A DNA stretch of 64,000 bases from Marinisporobacter sp. (lineage in GTDB: Bacteria; Bacillota; Clostridia; Peptostreptococcales; Thermotaleaceae), in NCBI GenBank assembly GCA_025210525.1, contig JAOARP010000063.1, positions 110,693 through 174,692 of the forward strand, written 5' to 3'. Position numbers and translations under genes: made by a program. The notes beneath the pieces were generated by a model, which saw only the letters and a program-made list of their open reading frames with translations, made no database searches and had not been told where the DNA came from. This document shows positions 36,551 through 44,917 of the stretch, one piece after another. The first letter of the stretch is position 1, and each line of letters opens with the position of its first letter.

Positions 36551-36611
36551 ATGCTATTTTCTCATAAACTCAATACATATAAGAAAATAGCATCTATTTT
36601 TCAATAGATGC
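36551..36611 (-). terminator. Overlapping hairpins after the phosphohexomutase gene
   Basis: Stem A: GCATCTATT/AATAGATGC (36590-36611). Stem B: ATGCTATTTTCT/AGAAAATAGCAT (36551-36593). They share the GCAT at 36590-36593, so they exclude one another. Stem A followed by TATTTTCTT could end the mutase transcript. Confidence 0.55.
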
Positions 36612-36618
36612 CTTTATT

Positions 36619-38343
36619 TTACTCTATTTCTTCTAGCCTTTTCATAATAATCTTTTCCATATTTTTAAGTTTTTCTTGTGAATGGTCTAATGTATCTCCC
36701 TTTGTATATAAATAGATTTTAATTTTAGGCTCTGTTCCTGATGGACGCACAGCATACCAGGAGCCATCATCAAAAGTAAATTTTAATACATTGGATGCAG
36801 GAATGTCTATAGCTTCTTCTTTCTCCTTTAAAAAGTCAAAAACTACTTGTTTTTGATAATCTATATATTTAGCTAATTTGCTATCTCCTATTTCTATAGG
36901 ATATGTATCTCGATAAATTTTCATCATTCGATCAATTCTATTTTTCCCTTCTATCCCCTCTAACACTAGAGATATCAATTGCTCTTGATAATACCCATGT
37001 TTTTTATAAACTTCTTCTAAGACATCTAAAAGGGTTTTTCCTTGTTTTTTATAGTAAGCTGCTGCTTCACATAAAAGCATAGATGAAATCACCGCATCTT
37101 TATCTCTCACAAATGTTCCAGCTACATATCCAATACTTTCTTCATAACCAAATACAAAATCACGATCTCCTGAATTTTCAAATTCGTTTACAATCCCACA
37201 AATATTTTTAAATCCTGTTAAGGCCTCATAAGTTTTTACGCCATAAGCTTTAGCAATAGCTTTTCCTAAATCTCCTGTAACAATAGATTTTACAATATAT
37301 GAATTCTCTTTTAATGTTTTATTTTCTATCTTTGCTTCTAATATATATTGAATCAAAAGTGCTCCCGTCTGATTCCCATTTAAAGGCATATATTCATTCT
37401 CTTGATTTTTAACCATACCAGCTACTCGATCACAATCAGGATCTGTAGCAAGTAACAAATCTGCACCTATCTTTTTCCCTAGCTTTTGTGCATATTTAAA
37501 AGCTTTTACATCTTCAGGATTTGGATATCCAACCGTTGTAAAATCAGGATCTGGCTTTTCTTGCTCTGGTACAACGGTTATATTTTTAAATCCTCTTTCT
37601 TTTAACACTCTTCTAACAGGAATATTTCCTGTTCCATTTAAAGGTGTATATACGATATTTATTTCCTTATCTATATCTTCTCTTAAACTTAATCCTTTTA
37701 CTTTTTCAATATATTCATCATCCATTTCTTGCCCAATTATTTCTAATAGCCCTTTTTGGGTAGCTTCCTCCTCATCCATTTCTTTGATGATAGAAAAGTC
37801 TTCTATAAGGCTAATATTTTCTGTAATAGATGATGCCACATCTTCTAGAATTTGTGAACCCTCTTCCCAATATACCTTGTATCCATTATATTCTTTAGGA
37901 TTATGACTAGCAGTAATAACAATGCCTGAAGCTGTACCTAGTTTTCTTACGGCGTAAGAAAGTTCAGGAGTTGGACGCAAATCTTCAAATAAATAAGCTT
38001 TTACATGATTTCCGGCTAAAACTAATGCTGCCTTTTTTGCAAACTCCTTTGAGAAATGTCTAGAATCATAAGCAATCACAACACCCCGATTCATATATTC
38101 TTTTCCTTTTTGAACAATAAAATCTGCAAGACCTTGCGTTGCACGTGCTATAATATACACATTCATTCGATTAGTTCCTGCACCAATTTTTCCACGAAGT
38201 CCTGCAGTTCCAAATTCTAAATCTTTATAAAAACGGTCTTCTATTTCTTCATGATACTCTTTAATCCCTAAAAGCTCTTCTCTAATCTTTTCATCAAAAT
38301 ATTCATCCTTTACCCACTGATCATACTTTTTTTGATAATCCAT
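36619..38343 (-). CDS. Phosphoglucomutase/phosphomannomutase
   Basis: 574 residues. Alpha-D-phosphohexomutase motifs: FGTAGLRGKIGAGTNRMN, ITASHNPKEYNGYKVYW (phospho-Ser), LLATDPDCDRVAG (Mg site), FGYEESIGY (sugar loop), and VRPSGTEPKIKIYL (phosphate loop). Length and motifs match PgcA-type enzymes that interconvert glucose-1-P and glucose-6-P for wall and polysaccharide synthesis. Preceded 12 nt upstream by a Cys-rich small gene, likely one transcript. AGGAGG before the ATG. Confidence 0.94.
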   Translation of the reverse strand: MDYQKKYDQWVKDEYFDEKIREELLGIKEYHEEIEDRFYKDLEFGTAGLRGKIGAGTNRMNVYIIARATQGLADFIVQKGKEYMNRGVVIAYDSRHFSKEFAKKAALVLAGNHVKAYLFEDLRPTPELSYAVRKLGTASGIVITASHNPKEYNGYKVYWEEGSQILEDVASSITENISLIEDFSIIKEMDEEEATQKGLLEIIGQEMDDEYIEKVKGLSLREDIDKEINIVYTPLNGTGNIPVRRVLKERGFKNITVVPEQEKPDPDFTTVGYPNPEDVKAFKYAQKLGKKIGADLLLATDPDCDRVAGMVKNQENEYMPLNGNQTGALLIQYILEAKIENKTLKENSYIVKSIVTGDLGKAIAKAYGVKTYEALTGFKNICGIVNEFENSGDRDFVFGYEESIGYVAGTFVRDKDAVISSMLLCEAAAYYKKQGKTLLDVLEEVYKKHGYYQEQLISLVLEGIEGKNRIDRMMKIYRDTYPIEIGDSKLAKYIDYQKQVVFDFLKEKEEAIDIPASNVLKFTFDDGSWYAVRPSGTEPKIKIYLYTKGDTLDHSQEKLKNMEKIIMKRLEEIE

Positions 38344-38355
38344 ATACCTTTCCTC

Positions 38356-38553
38356 CTATAGATTTTCATCATTATTTTTCTGGTTGATTATTTGTAAATA
38401 TTCATCCTTATTCATTGGTTTAGAACAGGCTTCTAATGGTTTATAACCTTCCGTTATATAACATATACTAAAAAATAACGGTTCTATTTTACAGCCTAAT
38501 CTACATTGATCTTCATTAAGTGCATAACACCCATTACAATTCTCCTGAATCAT
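38356..38553 (-). CDS. Small cysteine-rich protein upstream of the phosphohexomutase
   Basis: 65 residues with six Cys spaced C-x2-C-x7-C-x3-C-x9-C-x11-C (Cys 6, 9, 17, 21, 31, 43). The first four resemble a small metal or iron-sulfur site. The C-terminus is polar. Site GAGGAG 6 nt before the ATG makes it a real gene. It is cotranscribed with the mutase. No family recognised. Confidence 0.7.
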   Translation of the reverse strand: MIQENCNGCYALNEDQCRLGCKIEPLFFSICYITEGYKPLEACSKPMNKDEYLQIINQKNNDENL

Positions 38554-38595
38554 TATTTGTCTCCTCTTTTATAAGAACTTTTTGACTTATAGCTT

Positions 38596-39063
38596 TTATT
38601 TTTTTATGTACATTCTCAAATTTTTAATATGATTTTTCTTTTCCTCTATGATAGATGATAGAATTTTATATGCTTTCTTTTCTGTATCCTCTGCTCTTTT
38701 TACTAATCTTCCTTGAATATCTATATAAAATGCAACAACTTGTCTTTCAAAGCTTAATGAAAATTCTAAAAAATCCTCCACATCCCGAATCTCGGGATTT
38801 TCAAATCTTTGTGAAAATTTATTAAATAAATGAGAAATTTTATCATAGATATCAAAATCAATGTATTCATCATCATTTTCAAGTTCCATCTTTAATTTTT
38901 CATAATAATCAATATTCTTTTCCACACTTCTTACTAATATATTTGCCGCAACAGCAACTTTAAAATTTTTTTCCATATCTTTACTAATTTTTTTATACAC
39001 TTCATGTCTTTTTTTTGCAATAATAATTGCTTTTTTAATCAAGTCTATCGCAGTATATGCCAA
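38596..39063 (-). CDS. Ferritin-like (rubrerythrin-type) four-helix protein
   Basis: 155 residues from TTG 39063, 7 nt after AAGGAG; the ATG at 39069 is only 1 nt from that site, and the longer frame to 39129 runs through an apparent promoter. All helical; SFERQVVAFYIDIQG and SSIIEEKKNHIKNLRMYI in parts resemble helices 3 and 4 of ferritin-like proteins (Glu and Glu-x-x-His), but the full set of metal ligands is not obvious. It may be a diverged relative that no longer binds iron. Ferritin-like assignment is tentative. Confidence 0.55.
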   Translation of the reverse strand: MAYTAIDLIKKAIIIAKKRHEVYKKISKDMEKNFKVAVAANILVRSVEKNIDYYEKLKMELENDDEYIDFDIYDKISHLFNKFSQRFENPEIRDVEDFLEFSLSFERQVVAFYIDIQGRLVKRAEDTEKKAYKILSSIIEEKKNHIKNLRMYIKK

Positions 39064-39160
39064 ACCCATTCTCCTTCCCAATAGTTTATGGCTTTTTACT
39101 ATTAATATACCATAAATTGTAATCTTCAATACATTTTTATCTATTATACATTATACACCA

Positions 39161-39189
39161 AAAATACCCCTTCTTTTCCAGAAGGGGTA
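39161..39189 (-). terminator. Terminator after stalk-domain protein
   Basis: Minus-strand stem TACCCCTTC/GAAGGGGTA, 7-nt loop, followed by TTTTTGG. Confidence 0.7.
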
Positions 39190-39199
39190 CTCATACTCA

Positions 39200-40528
39200 T
39201 TATTTTTTTATAATAATTTTTTTCTTTTCTTGAATCCATTTTACATCATAATGAAAACCTTCCGATACAAACCTTAATGGTACAAAAACACGATTGTTGA
39301 TAATCTTTGGCATTATATCCATTTCTATAGGTTGATTATTCATATAAGCTTTTTTCGAATCAACATATACTTGAAGGGTCCGATCACTGCTAGTCAATAA
39401 AACACCTCTTATATCTTCTTGCCAAGTTGTTTGTACCCCTAATGCTTCAAAAATACCTCTTAGAGGAACAAGTGTCCTTCCATTTTCAATAATGGGTGCT
39501 GCATCTAATTTAATATTCTCCTCAATGCCTGATCGCTCAACATTTATATTGGGACTATTAATATATAAGTTTAAGGTAGTATTCATTTTTCTTTTAGATG
39601 GATTTTTATACTCTTCAACTTTTAGTTTTAGAGAAACCTCCTTAAAGAAATCTATATCTTCTTCACTCGTAATATCTAAAGATATACTTCCATTATGCGT
39701 TACTTGAATGTATAAAGGTATATAAAAATATACGGGCGAATCTAAATCTTTTTTCCCTCTATTGATTGTTAATACTGCTTTTTGATCATTGATCTTCTGT
39801 ATAGATAAAATTTTAGCATCCTCTACATTTTTGATAATAGCATTTTTAATACTTTCTTCTAAGTTTAATTCTTCATCATTTACCCACTTCGAATTCGTAA
39901 GGGTTAAGATAAATCTTTGATTTTTTTGACCAAACTTTCTCCCTAAAGGTTCTTTGATGGTAAGCCACACGGGATGATCTTTTCCAAAAATATGTCCAAT
40001 AGCTACAGTAGGTCCATTGCCAGAAACTTTTCCTATAGAAAGAGCATATTTATATGTGCCACTAGACACAGCTGTATCTGAGTCGATAGTAACCGTAACA
40101 TCTCCTGCATGATTTACCTTTGAGTATAGAGGAATCTTAAAAATAGCTTTTTTATTAGTAGGATAAGTCCCTCTATTAAGAGTAACAGATACTTCTTTAG
40201 ACGAGAACCTTCTAATGTTCATGGTAATGCCACTACTACTCATATGAATCCCATCATACACCATATCCGCTACACTCACTTGATCATCAGTCTCAAACCA
40301 CTCTGCATTTTCCAATGTAAGATCAAATTGTTGATCCTCTGTCCCAAATTCATTAGGATTCTTTTCTTGAATTACTAATATAGGTGCATAATTATCTTTA
40401 AATTCCCAGTCATCCTTTACATGCGGAATTCTTGTAACATGATTATCTGATGCTGCAAAGGACCCACTTCCCAAAATCATGAACATCATCAGAAATACAA
40501 TAAACCCTCGCCTTACTCTACACTTCAT
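39200..40528 (-). CDS. Secreted stalk-domain (copper amine oxidase N-like) protein
   Basis: 442 residues from ATG 40528, 8 nt after AAAGGGG. Signal peptide about 1-25 (GSGSFAASD). Two repeats of an immunoglobulin-like beta region (about 50-180 and 185-315) that each carry a KEPLGRKFGQKNQRFILTL- or NEFGTEDQQFDLTL-like start, and a C-terminal stalk domain (about 340-442) with VPLRGIFEALG and VPLRFVSEGF. Such proteins form surface structures; no enzyme motif seen. Single gene. Confidence 0.8.
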   Translation of the reverse strand: MKCRVRRGFIVFLMMFMILGSGSFAASDNHVTRIPHVKDDWEFKDNYAPILVIQEKNPNEFGTEDQQFDLTLENAEWFETDDQVSVADMVYDGIHMSSSGITMNIRRFSSKEVSVTLNRGTYPTNKKAIFKIPLYSKVNHAGDVTVTIDSDTAVSSGTYKYALSIGKVSGNGPTVAIGHIFGKDHPVWLTIKEPLGRKFGQKNQRFILTLTNSKWVNDEELNLEESIKNAIIKNVEDAKILSIQKINDQKAVLTINRGKKDLDSPVYFYIPLYIQVTHNGSISLDITSEEDIDFFKEVSLKLKVEEYKNPSKRKMNTTLNLYINSPNINVERSGIEENIKLDAAPIIENGRTLVPLRGIFEALGVQTTWQEDIRGVLLTSSDRTLQVYVDSKKAYMNNQPIEMDIMPKIINNRVFVPLRFVSEGFHYDVKWIQEKKKIIIKK

Positions 40529-40754
40529 TGAAAACACCCCTTTACCCTTTTTAAATTACTTCTACCTTTATTTTATATTAAGTACATCTGTATTATCAAT
40601 TCAATCATTCATTTTATTCAGTAATTTTTAGGGTAAATTGTTTTCAATATAGTATAGATTTCTCAAGGAATGCATTCATTTATGATGAATTCTTCGAACA
40701 CCTTGAACATGCTATTTCACAAACTCATTTTATTTATTTTTTAGTATTTTTGAA

Positions 40755-41651
40755 TTACATATGTTTAAAAGTCCAATCTAACAAATCAATTGCTAGCTCA
40801 GCAGTCATATCTTTTCTATCTAATAGTGTATTTAGCTCTACAAAATCCATAGATTTTATTAATTTTGTTTCTGCTAAACACTTCAAAAAAGTTTTCGTTT
40901 CATCAACATTCATACCTTCATCTACAGGAGTTCCTGTCCCTGGTACATATTTTTTATCTATAAAATCCATGTCAAAACTTAGATGAATGGCTTCAATATT
41001 TCTTTCCTTTAGCTCTTTTAAAATTTCATTGACTACGTTTTCTATTCCCTTCTTTCGAATCTCTTCTACTCCATAAACTTTAAGATCTTTTTCCTCTATT
41101 AATTTTTTCTCTCCTGAATCTAAATCTCTTGCACCTATGATAAATACATTTTCTGGAGAAACCTTTTGTCCTTCAAAATAAAGATCTTTTAAATTCGTAT
41201 TCCCTATCCCCATAGCCTTTGCCAAAGGCATCCCATGAATATTTCCACTTTCACTTGTATCTTCCGTATTAATATCTCCATGAGCATCCATCCAAATCAC
41301 TGCAAAGTTTCTATTATTTTTACTAACTCCTGCAATACTTCCAAGGCCTACAGAGTGATCTCCTCCTATAACAAGGGGAAAGCTTTCTGCTTTTAATGAA
41401 GAATACACCATTTGAGCAAGATTTGTATTTACCTCTTCTATCGTTTTTGAGTACTTCATATTTGCATGCTCATAATATTTATTGTATTCTTTCACTTCTG
41501 GCACACGTACATCTCCAAAATCATAAACTTTGTGATTATGCTTTTTTAAAACAGATACAATATTCTTCTCTCTTAATTTAGCTGGACCAAATTCAGGACC
41601 TCTTTTATCCGCACCATAAAAAATCGGAACTCCAATCAAATTAATATCCAT
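40755..41651 (-). CDS. rocF: Arginase
   Basis: 298 residues from ATG 41651, after AGGAGG; a longer frame lacks a site. Ureohydrolase motifs: GVPIFYGADKRGPEFGPAKLR in parts, VIGGDHSVGLGS (Mn His), IWMDAHGDINT (Mn Asp/His), SFDMDFIDKKYVPGTGTP (Mn Asp pair). Length and PGTGTP segment fit arginase rather than agmatinase. It hydrolyses arginine to ornithine and urea. Three TTGAAAC/GTTTCAA half-sites lie 50-80 nt upstream, an IclR-type operator; an IclR gene is directly upstream. No other arginine catabolic gene is nearby. Confidence 0.92.
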   Translation of the reverse strand: MDINLIGVPIFYGADKRGPEFGPAKLREKNIVSVLKKHNHKVYDFGDVRVPEVKEYNKYYEHANMKYSKTIEEVNTNLAQMVYSSLKAESFPLVIGGDHSVGLGSIAGVSKNNRNFAVIWMDAHGDINTEDTSESGNIHGMPLAKAMGIGNTNLKDLYFEGQKVSPENVFIIGARDLDSGEKKLIEEKDLKVYGVEEIRKKGIENVVNEILKELKERNIEAIHLSFDMDFIDKKYVPGTGTPVDEGMNVDETKTFLKCLAETKLIKSMDFVELNTLLDRKDMTAELAIDLLDWTFKHM

Positions 41652-41703
41652 AAAAATTCCTCCTCGTATTTTTATATAACCCATCATTAGTAATTCGAAA
41701 AAG

Positions 41704-41728
41704 TTGAAACAATGTTTCAATGTTGTTT
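41704..41728. promoter_or_regulatory. IclR-type operator upstream of arginase
   Basis: Inverted repeat TTGAAAC-AAT-GTTTCAA (41704-41720) with a further GTTTCA half-site at 41725-41730 overlapping the extended element. Suited to an IclR dimer pair. Confidence 0.55.
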
Positions 41729-41860
41729 CAAAAAAAATATATATTATTACATTCGAACAAATCTCTATACTATGGTTTTATCATATTTCGAGAATATTTT
41801 CAATATCTTTTGAAAAATGATTATTTTTGCATAATTATCCACATTTAGCCTGTTCTTTTC

Positions 41861-41896
41861 AAAAAAATATCCTCCCAATAATATTACTTTGAGAGG
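41861..41896 (-). terminator. Terminator after IclR gene
   Basis: Minus-strand stem CCTCTCAA/TTGGGAGG (one T-G pair), 10-nt loop, then ATATTTTTTT. Confidence 0.7.
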
Positions 41897-41922
41897 TCTT
41901 CTAAAAATTATATTTTCCACAT

Positions 41923-42702
41923 CTACAAATGTGTTTTTTTTATTTGTTCAGAAATTGCATCTACCGTTTTTCTTATTTCTTTTATAAGATCATCCATTTC
42001 TTTAAATTTTAATCTACTTGTTGGTCCAGAAATACTAAGAGCTGCTATAATATTCTCTTCTTTATTTTTTATAGGACAAGCAATACAGGTTAATCCATAC
42101 TCATATTCCTCATTGTCATAAGAAAGCACATCTCTTAGTATATCTTCTCTTTCTTTCATGAAATCTTCGTATTTTGTAATGGTATTCATGGTTCTTTCCT
42201 GTATTTTATTTGTATCAAAATAGCTTTTGATTTTCTCTTTTGTCATTGTAGATAAAAAAATTTTCCCCATAGAAGAACAATATAGTGGAGATACAGGGAT
42301 TAATTTTGACACCAAAACAGAGGATTCTCCCTCCTCACTATATATGGTAATAACATTTCCTTCATGATAAATCCCTAAATTAACACTTTCTCCAATAGCT
42401 TCTGCTAAATTTTTCATGAAAGGTTTAGCTATGGTTTTTAAGTTTAATTTTGACTTTACTTTTTCTCCATACTGAATAAAAATTAGACCTAATTCATATT
42501 TATCTGTTTTTTCATCTTTTTTTATAAAATTTTTTTGTTGTAAAGTGTTTAAAATTCGATAAACAGTAGCTTTAGGCAAATCAAGTTTTTGGGATATTTC
42601 TGTAACTCCCATGGCATCCTCTGCTAAAAAAAGCTGATTCATAATCTGTAATCCTCGTTCTACCATCGTAATAGTAGTATAATTACTTTTTTCTTTTGCC
42701 AT
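41923..42702 (-). CDS. IclR family transcriptional regulator
   Basis: 259 residues. N-terminal winged helix (about 12-75: IMNQLFLAEDAMGVTEISQKLDLPKATVYRILN in parts); C-terminal IclR ligand domain (about 85-255) with SVNLGIYHEGNVITIY, PLYCSSMGK and YEYGLTCIACPI. Controls, by inference, the ROK-XylH group it lies beside or the arginase downstream. AAGGAGTG before the ATG. It is 26 nt after the ROK gene. Confidence 0.92.
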   Translation of the reverse strand: MAKEKSNYTTITMVERGLQIMNQLFLAEDAMGVTEISQKLDLPKATVYRILNTLQQKNFIKKDEKTDKYELGLIFIQYGEKVKSKLNLKTIAKPFMKNLAEAIGESVNLGIYHEGNVITIYSEEGESSVLVSKLIPVSPLYCSSMGKIFLSTMTKEKIKSYFDTNKIQERTMNTITKYEDFMKEREDILRDVLSYDNEEYEYGLTCIACPIKNKEENIIAALSISGPTSRLKFKEMDDLIKEIRKTVDAISEQIKKTHL

Positions 42703-42728
42703 AAATTCACTCCTTCAAGGTCTATCCT

Positions 42729-43682
42729 TTATTCATAGAAAGCTAAAGCTCCAGCTCCTACTAAACCACAGTCCTCTCTATTTGCTTTTTCTATTCTGCA
42801 GATTTCAATATTTGGCTTTAAAGACATATTGTTGATGGTTTTCATCATTCTTTCATAAAAATAATCTAAACCATTAGAAACACCGCCACCTATACTTATT
42901 TTTTCAGGATTATAAAGGGCAATAATATTATAAAGTCCTATGCCTAAATAATATCCTTCCTTTTCAATAATCTCAAGGGCTAATGAATCCCCCTCCTTAG
43001 CTGCTTCAAATACGTGCTCGGCTCTTACCATATTTTCCCCTGCTATTTTTGAAATGATACTTTCTCTTCCCTCTGAAAGCTTTTCCCTTGCAATTCTGCC
43101 TATAGCAGTTCCTGAAGCATAAGCTTCTAAACATCCATAATTGCCACAATTACATTTAGGTCCATTTAGATCTATAATCGTGTGTCCTACTTCAAAGGCA
43201 TTTGAATTTCCACCCTTTTGAAGCTTTCCATCTATAATAGCACCACCACCAACTCCTGTACTTACAGTTATATAAACAAAGTTTTTAGAACCCTTTCCAG
43301 CTCCAAATAAGTATTCTCCTAGAGTTGCAGCATTTCCATCATTTTCTAACTTTATAGGAATATCTTTAAAATCCTCTGAAAGACTTTTCACGATTTCAAC
43401 ATTTTTCCATCCCTTTAAATTAGAGCTCCTAATAATGATTCCTTTTTCACTATCTAAAGGACCAGGTGATCCTATCCCGATTCCCTTTATATTTTCTTTT
43501 TTTAAGCTAAGTTTTTCTAATAACGCATATATAGTCTCTTTCATTCTTTTTATAGCTTGCTCTGATCCCTTTTCTACAAAGGTAGGAATTTTAATATGGT
43601 CTAAGACTTTTCCTTCTCTTGTCATCATTCCTATATTCATCTTTGTTCCACCTAAATCAATGGCACAATAAACGTTCATCAT
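42729..43682 (-). CDS. ROK family sugar kinase (glucokinase-like)
   Basis: 317 residues. CAIDLGGTKMNIGMM (phosphate 1), NDGNAATLGEYLFGAG (catalytic Asp in ENDGNA), TVSTGVGGGAII (phosphate 2), CNCGNYGCLEAYASG (zinc CxCGxxGCxE). The N-terminus has no DNA-binding domain, so it is a kinase. GGAGG 7 nt before ATG 43682. In the same direction as XylFGH upstream; it may phosphorylate the imported sugar. No xylulokinase is nearby, which raises a hexose or hexosamine as the substrate. Confidence 0.9.
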   Translation of the reverse strand: MMNVYCAIDLGGTKMNIGMMTREGKVLDHIKIPTFVEKGSEQAIKRMKETIYALLEKLSLKKENIKGIGIGSPGPLDSEKGIIIRSSNLKGWKNVEIVKSLSEDFKDIPIKLENDGNAATLGEYLFGAGKGSKNFVYITVSTGVGGGAIIDGKLQKGGNSNAFEVGHTIIDLNGPKCNCGNYGCLEAYASGTAIGRIAREKLSEGRESIISKIAGENMVRAEHVFEAAKEGDSLALEIIEKEGYYLGIGLYNIIALYNPEKISIGGGVSNGLDYFYERMMKTINNMSLKPNIEICRIEKANREDCGLVGAGALAFYE

Positions 43683-43732
43683 ACATCCACCTCCATAATA
43701 CTTATTATAACAATAAAGTAAGTAAATCCTCT

Positions 43733-43767
43733 ACTAAAAATATATAGAACCAGCAAGAAGCTGGTTC
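43733..43767 (-). terminator. Terminator after sugar permease
   Basis: Minus-strand stem GAACCAGC/GCTGGTTC with a 5-nt loop, then TATATATTTTT. Confidence 0.65.
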
Positions 43768-43771
43768 CTTT

Positions 43772-44917
43772 TTACTTACCCTTTTTCTTTGTATAAATAT
43801 CTACAAATACTGCAATAATTAAGATCATTCCTTTTACGATCAATTGCCAATAGGCTTGTGTATCAAGAATAGACATACCATTATCAATAGACGCCATTAC
43901 TAATGCTCCTAAAACTGCTCCTATAATGGTTCCTTCTCCACCTAATAAACTCGTTCCACCGATTACACAAGATGCAACAGCATCCAGTTCAAAGCCATTC
44001 CCTGCATCTGTCGTAGCAGTTCCTAATCTTGCTGTCAATAAAATCCCCGCAACAGCTGCCATAAGCCCTGAAATAATAAATATTTGTAGCGTTCTCTTCT
44101 TAATGTCAACACCTGAAAGTCTTGCTGCTTCTTTATTACCACCTATTGCAAATACTTGTCTACCAAACTTTGTCTTTGTTGCAACGAAATTAAGAATAAG
44201 TGCAAGAACCATAACAATTGCAATAGGCATTGGAATTCCTTTATATGAATTCATCACAACTACAAAAGTCATAATAATGCCTACATAAATCACCATATAA
44301 AAAGCTTCTAGAGCCATAGGCTTTACTTCAAATCCAAATTTTATTCTACTTTGTCTTTTTCTTATAAGCATATATACAATAGCGATAGATGCAACAATTC
44401 CTATCATCCATCCAATACTATGAGGTACATAAGCAGTTCCTAGGAAACGAAAAGCTGGATGGCTAGTAGGTATAGACTGTCCACCTGAAATCCCCATGAT
44501 CAATCCTCTATAAGCAAGCATTCCTCCAAGGGATGCTATAAATGCTGGAACCCCTGCATTTACCCATGATCCTGTGAAAATCCCACAGCAAACACCAAAT
44601 AGCATCGTAAGAATGATTGCAAGGAATGGATGCATATTAAAATTATACATTAATAGGGCACATACCCCTCCACTCAAGCCTACAAGGGAACCTAATGATA
44701 GATCTATATGAAGATCTACTAATATCATAAACATTCCCATTGCAAGTATTGCCGTAACTGACATTTGTTTAAAAAGGTTTGCTAAATTTCTAGATGTTAA
44801 AAATGTTCCTGTATCATCTAAAAAGGTAAATAATAACCATATGCCTACAAGGGCAATAATCATGGTATATTTCCTTATGTTAAATTCTCTTTTTTTATCT
44901 AATGATTTAACACTCAT
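43772..44917 (-). CDS. xylH: Sugar ABC transporter permease (XylH type)
   Basis: 381 residues from ATG 44917, 8 nt after AAGGAG, overlapping the ATPase stop by 11 nt; a longer frame inside the ATPase gene is not used. About ten helices of the BPD_transp_2 family with the monosaccharide ABC pattern (MFMILVDLHIDLSLGSLVGLSGG in parts; AIGGNKEAARLSGVDIKKRTLQIF in parts; SCVIGGTSLLGGEGTIIGAVLGALVMASIDNG in parts). Operon with ATPase and binding protein. Substrate: xylose by family name, not proven. Confidence 0.9.
   Translation of the reverse strand: MSVKSLDKKREFNIRKYTMIIALVGIWLLFTFLDDTGTFLTSRNLANLFKQMSVTAILAMGMFMILVDLHIDLSLGSLVGLSGGVCALLMYNFNMHPFLAIILTMLFGVCCGIFTGSWVNAGVPAFIASLGGMLAYRGLIMGISGGQSIPTSHPAFRFLGTAYVPHSIGWMIGIVASIAIVYMLIRKRQSRIKFGFEVKPMALEAFYMVIYVGIIMTFVVVMNSYKGIPMPIAIVMVLALILNFVATKTKFGRQVFAIGGNKEAARLSGVDIKKRTLQIFIISGLMAAVAGILLTARLGTATTDAGNGFELDAVASCVIGGTSLLGGEGTIIGAVLGALVMASIDNGMSILDTQAYWQLIVKGMILIIAVFVDIYTKKKGK

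Noticed and set aside
40755..41651. Agmatinase
   Set aside because: PGTGTP and overall pattern fit arginase better; no speB-type motifs or polyamine genes nearby.
42729..43682. ROK repressor rather than kinase
   Set aside because: No N-terminal winged helix; the protein begins directly at the phosphate-binding motif.
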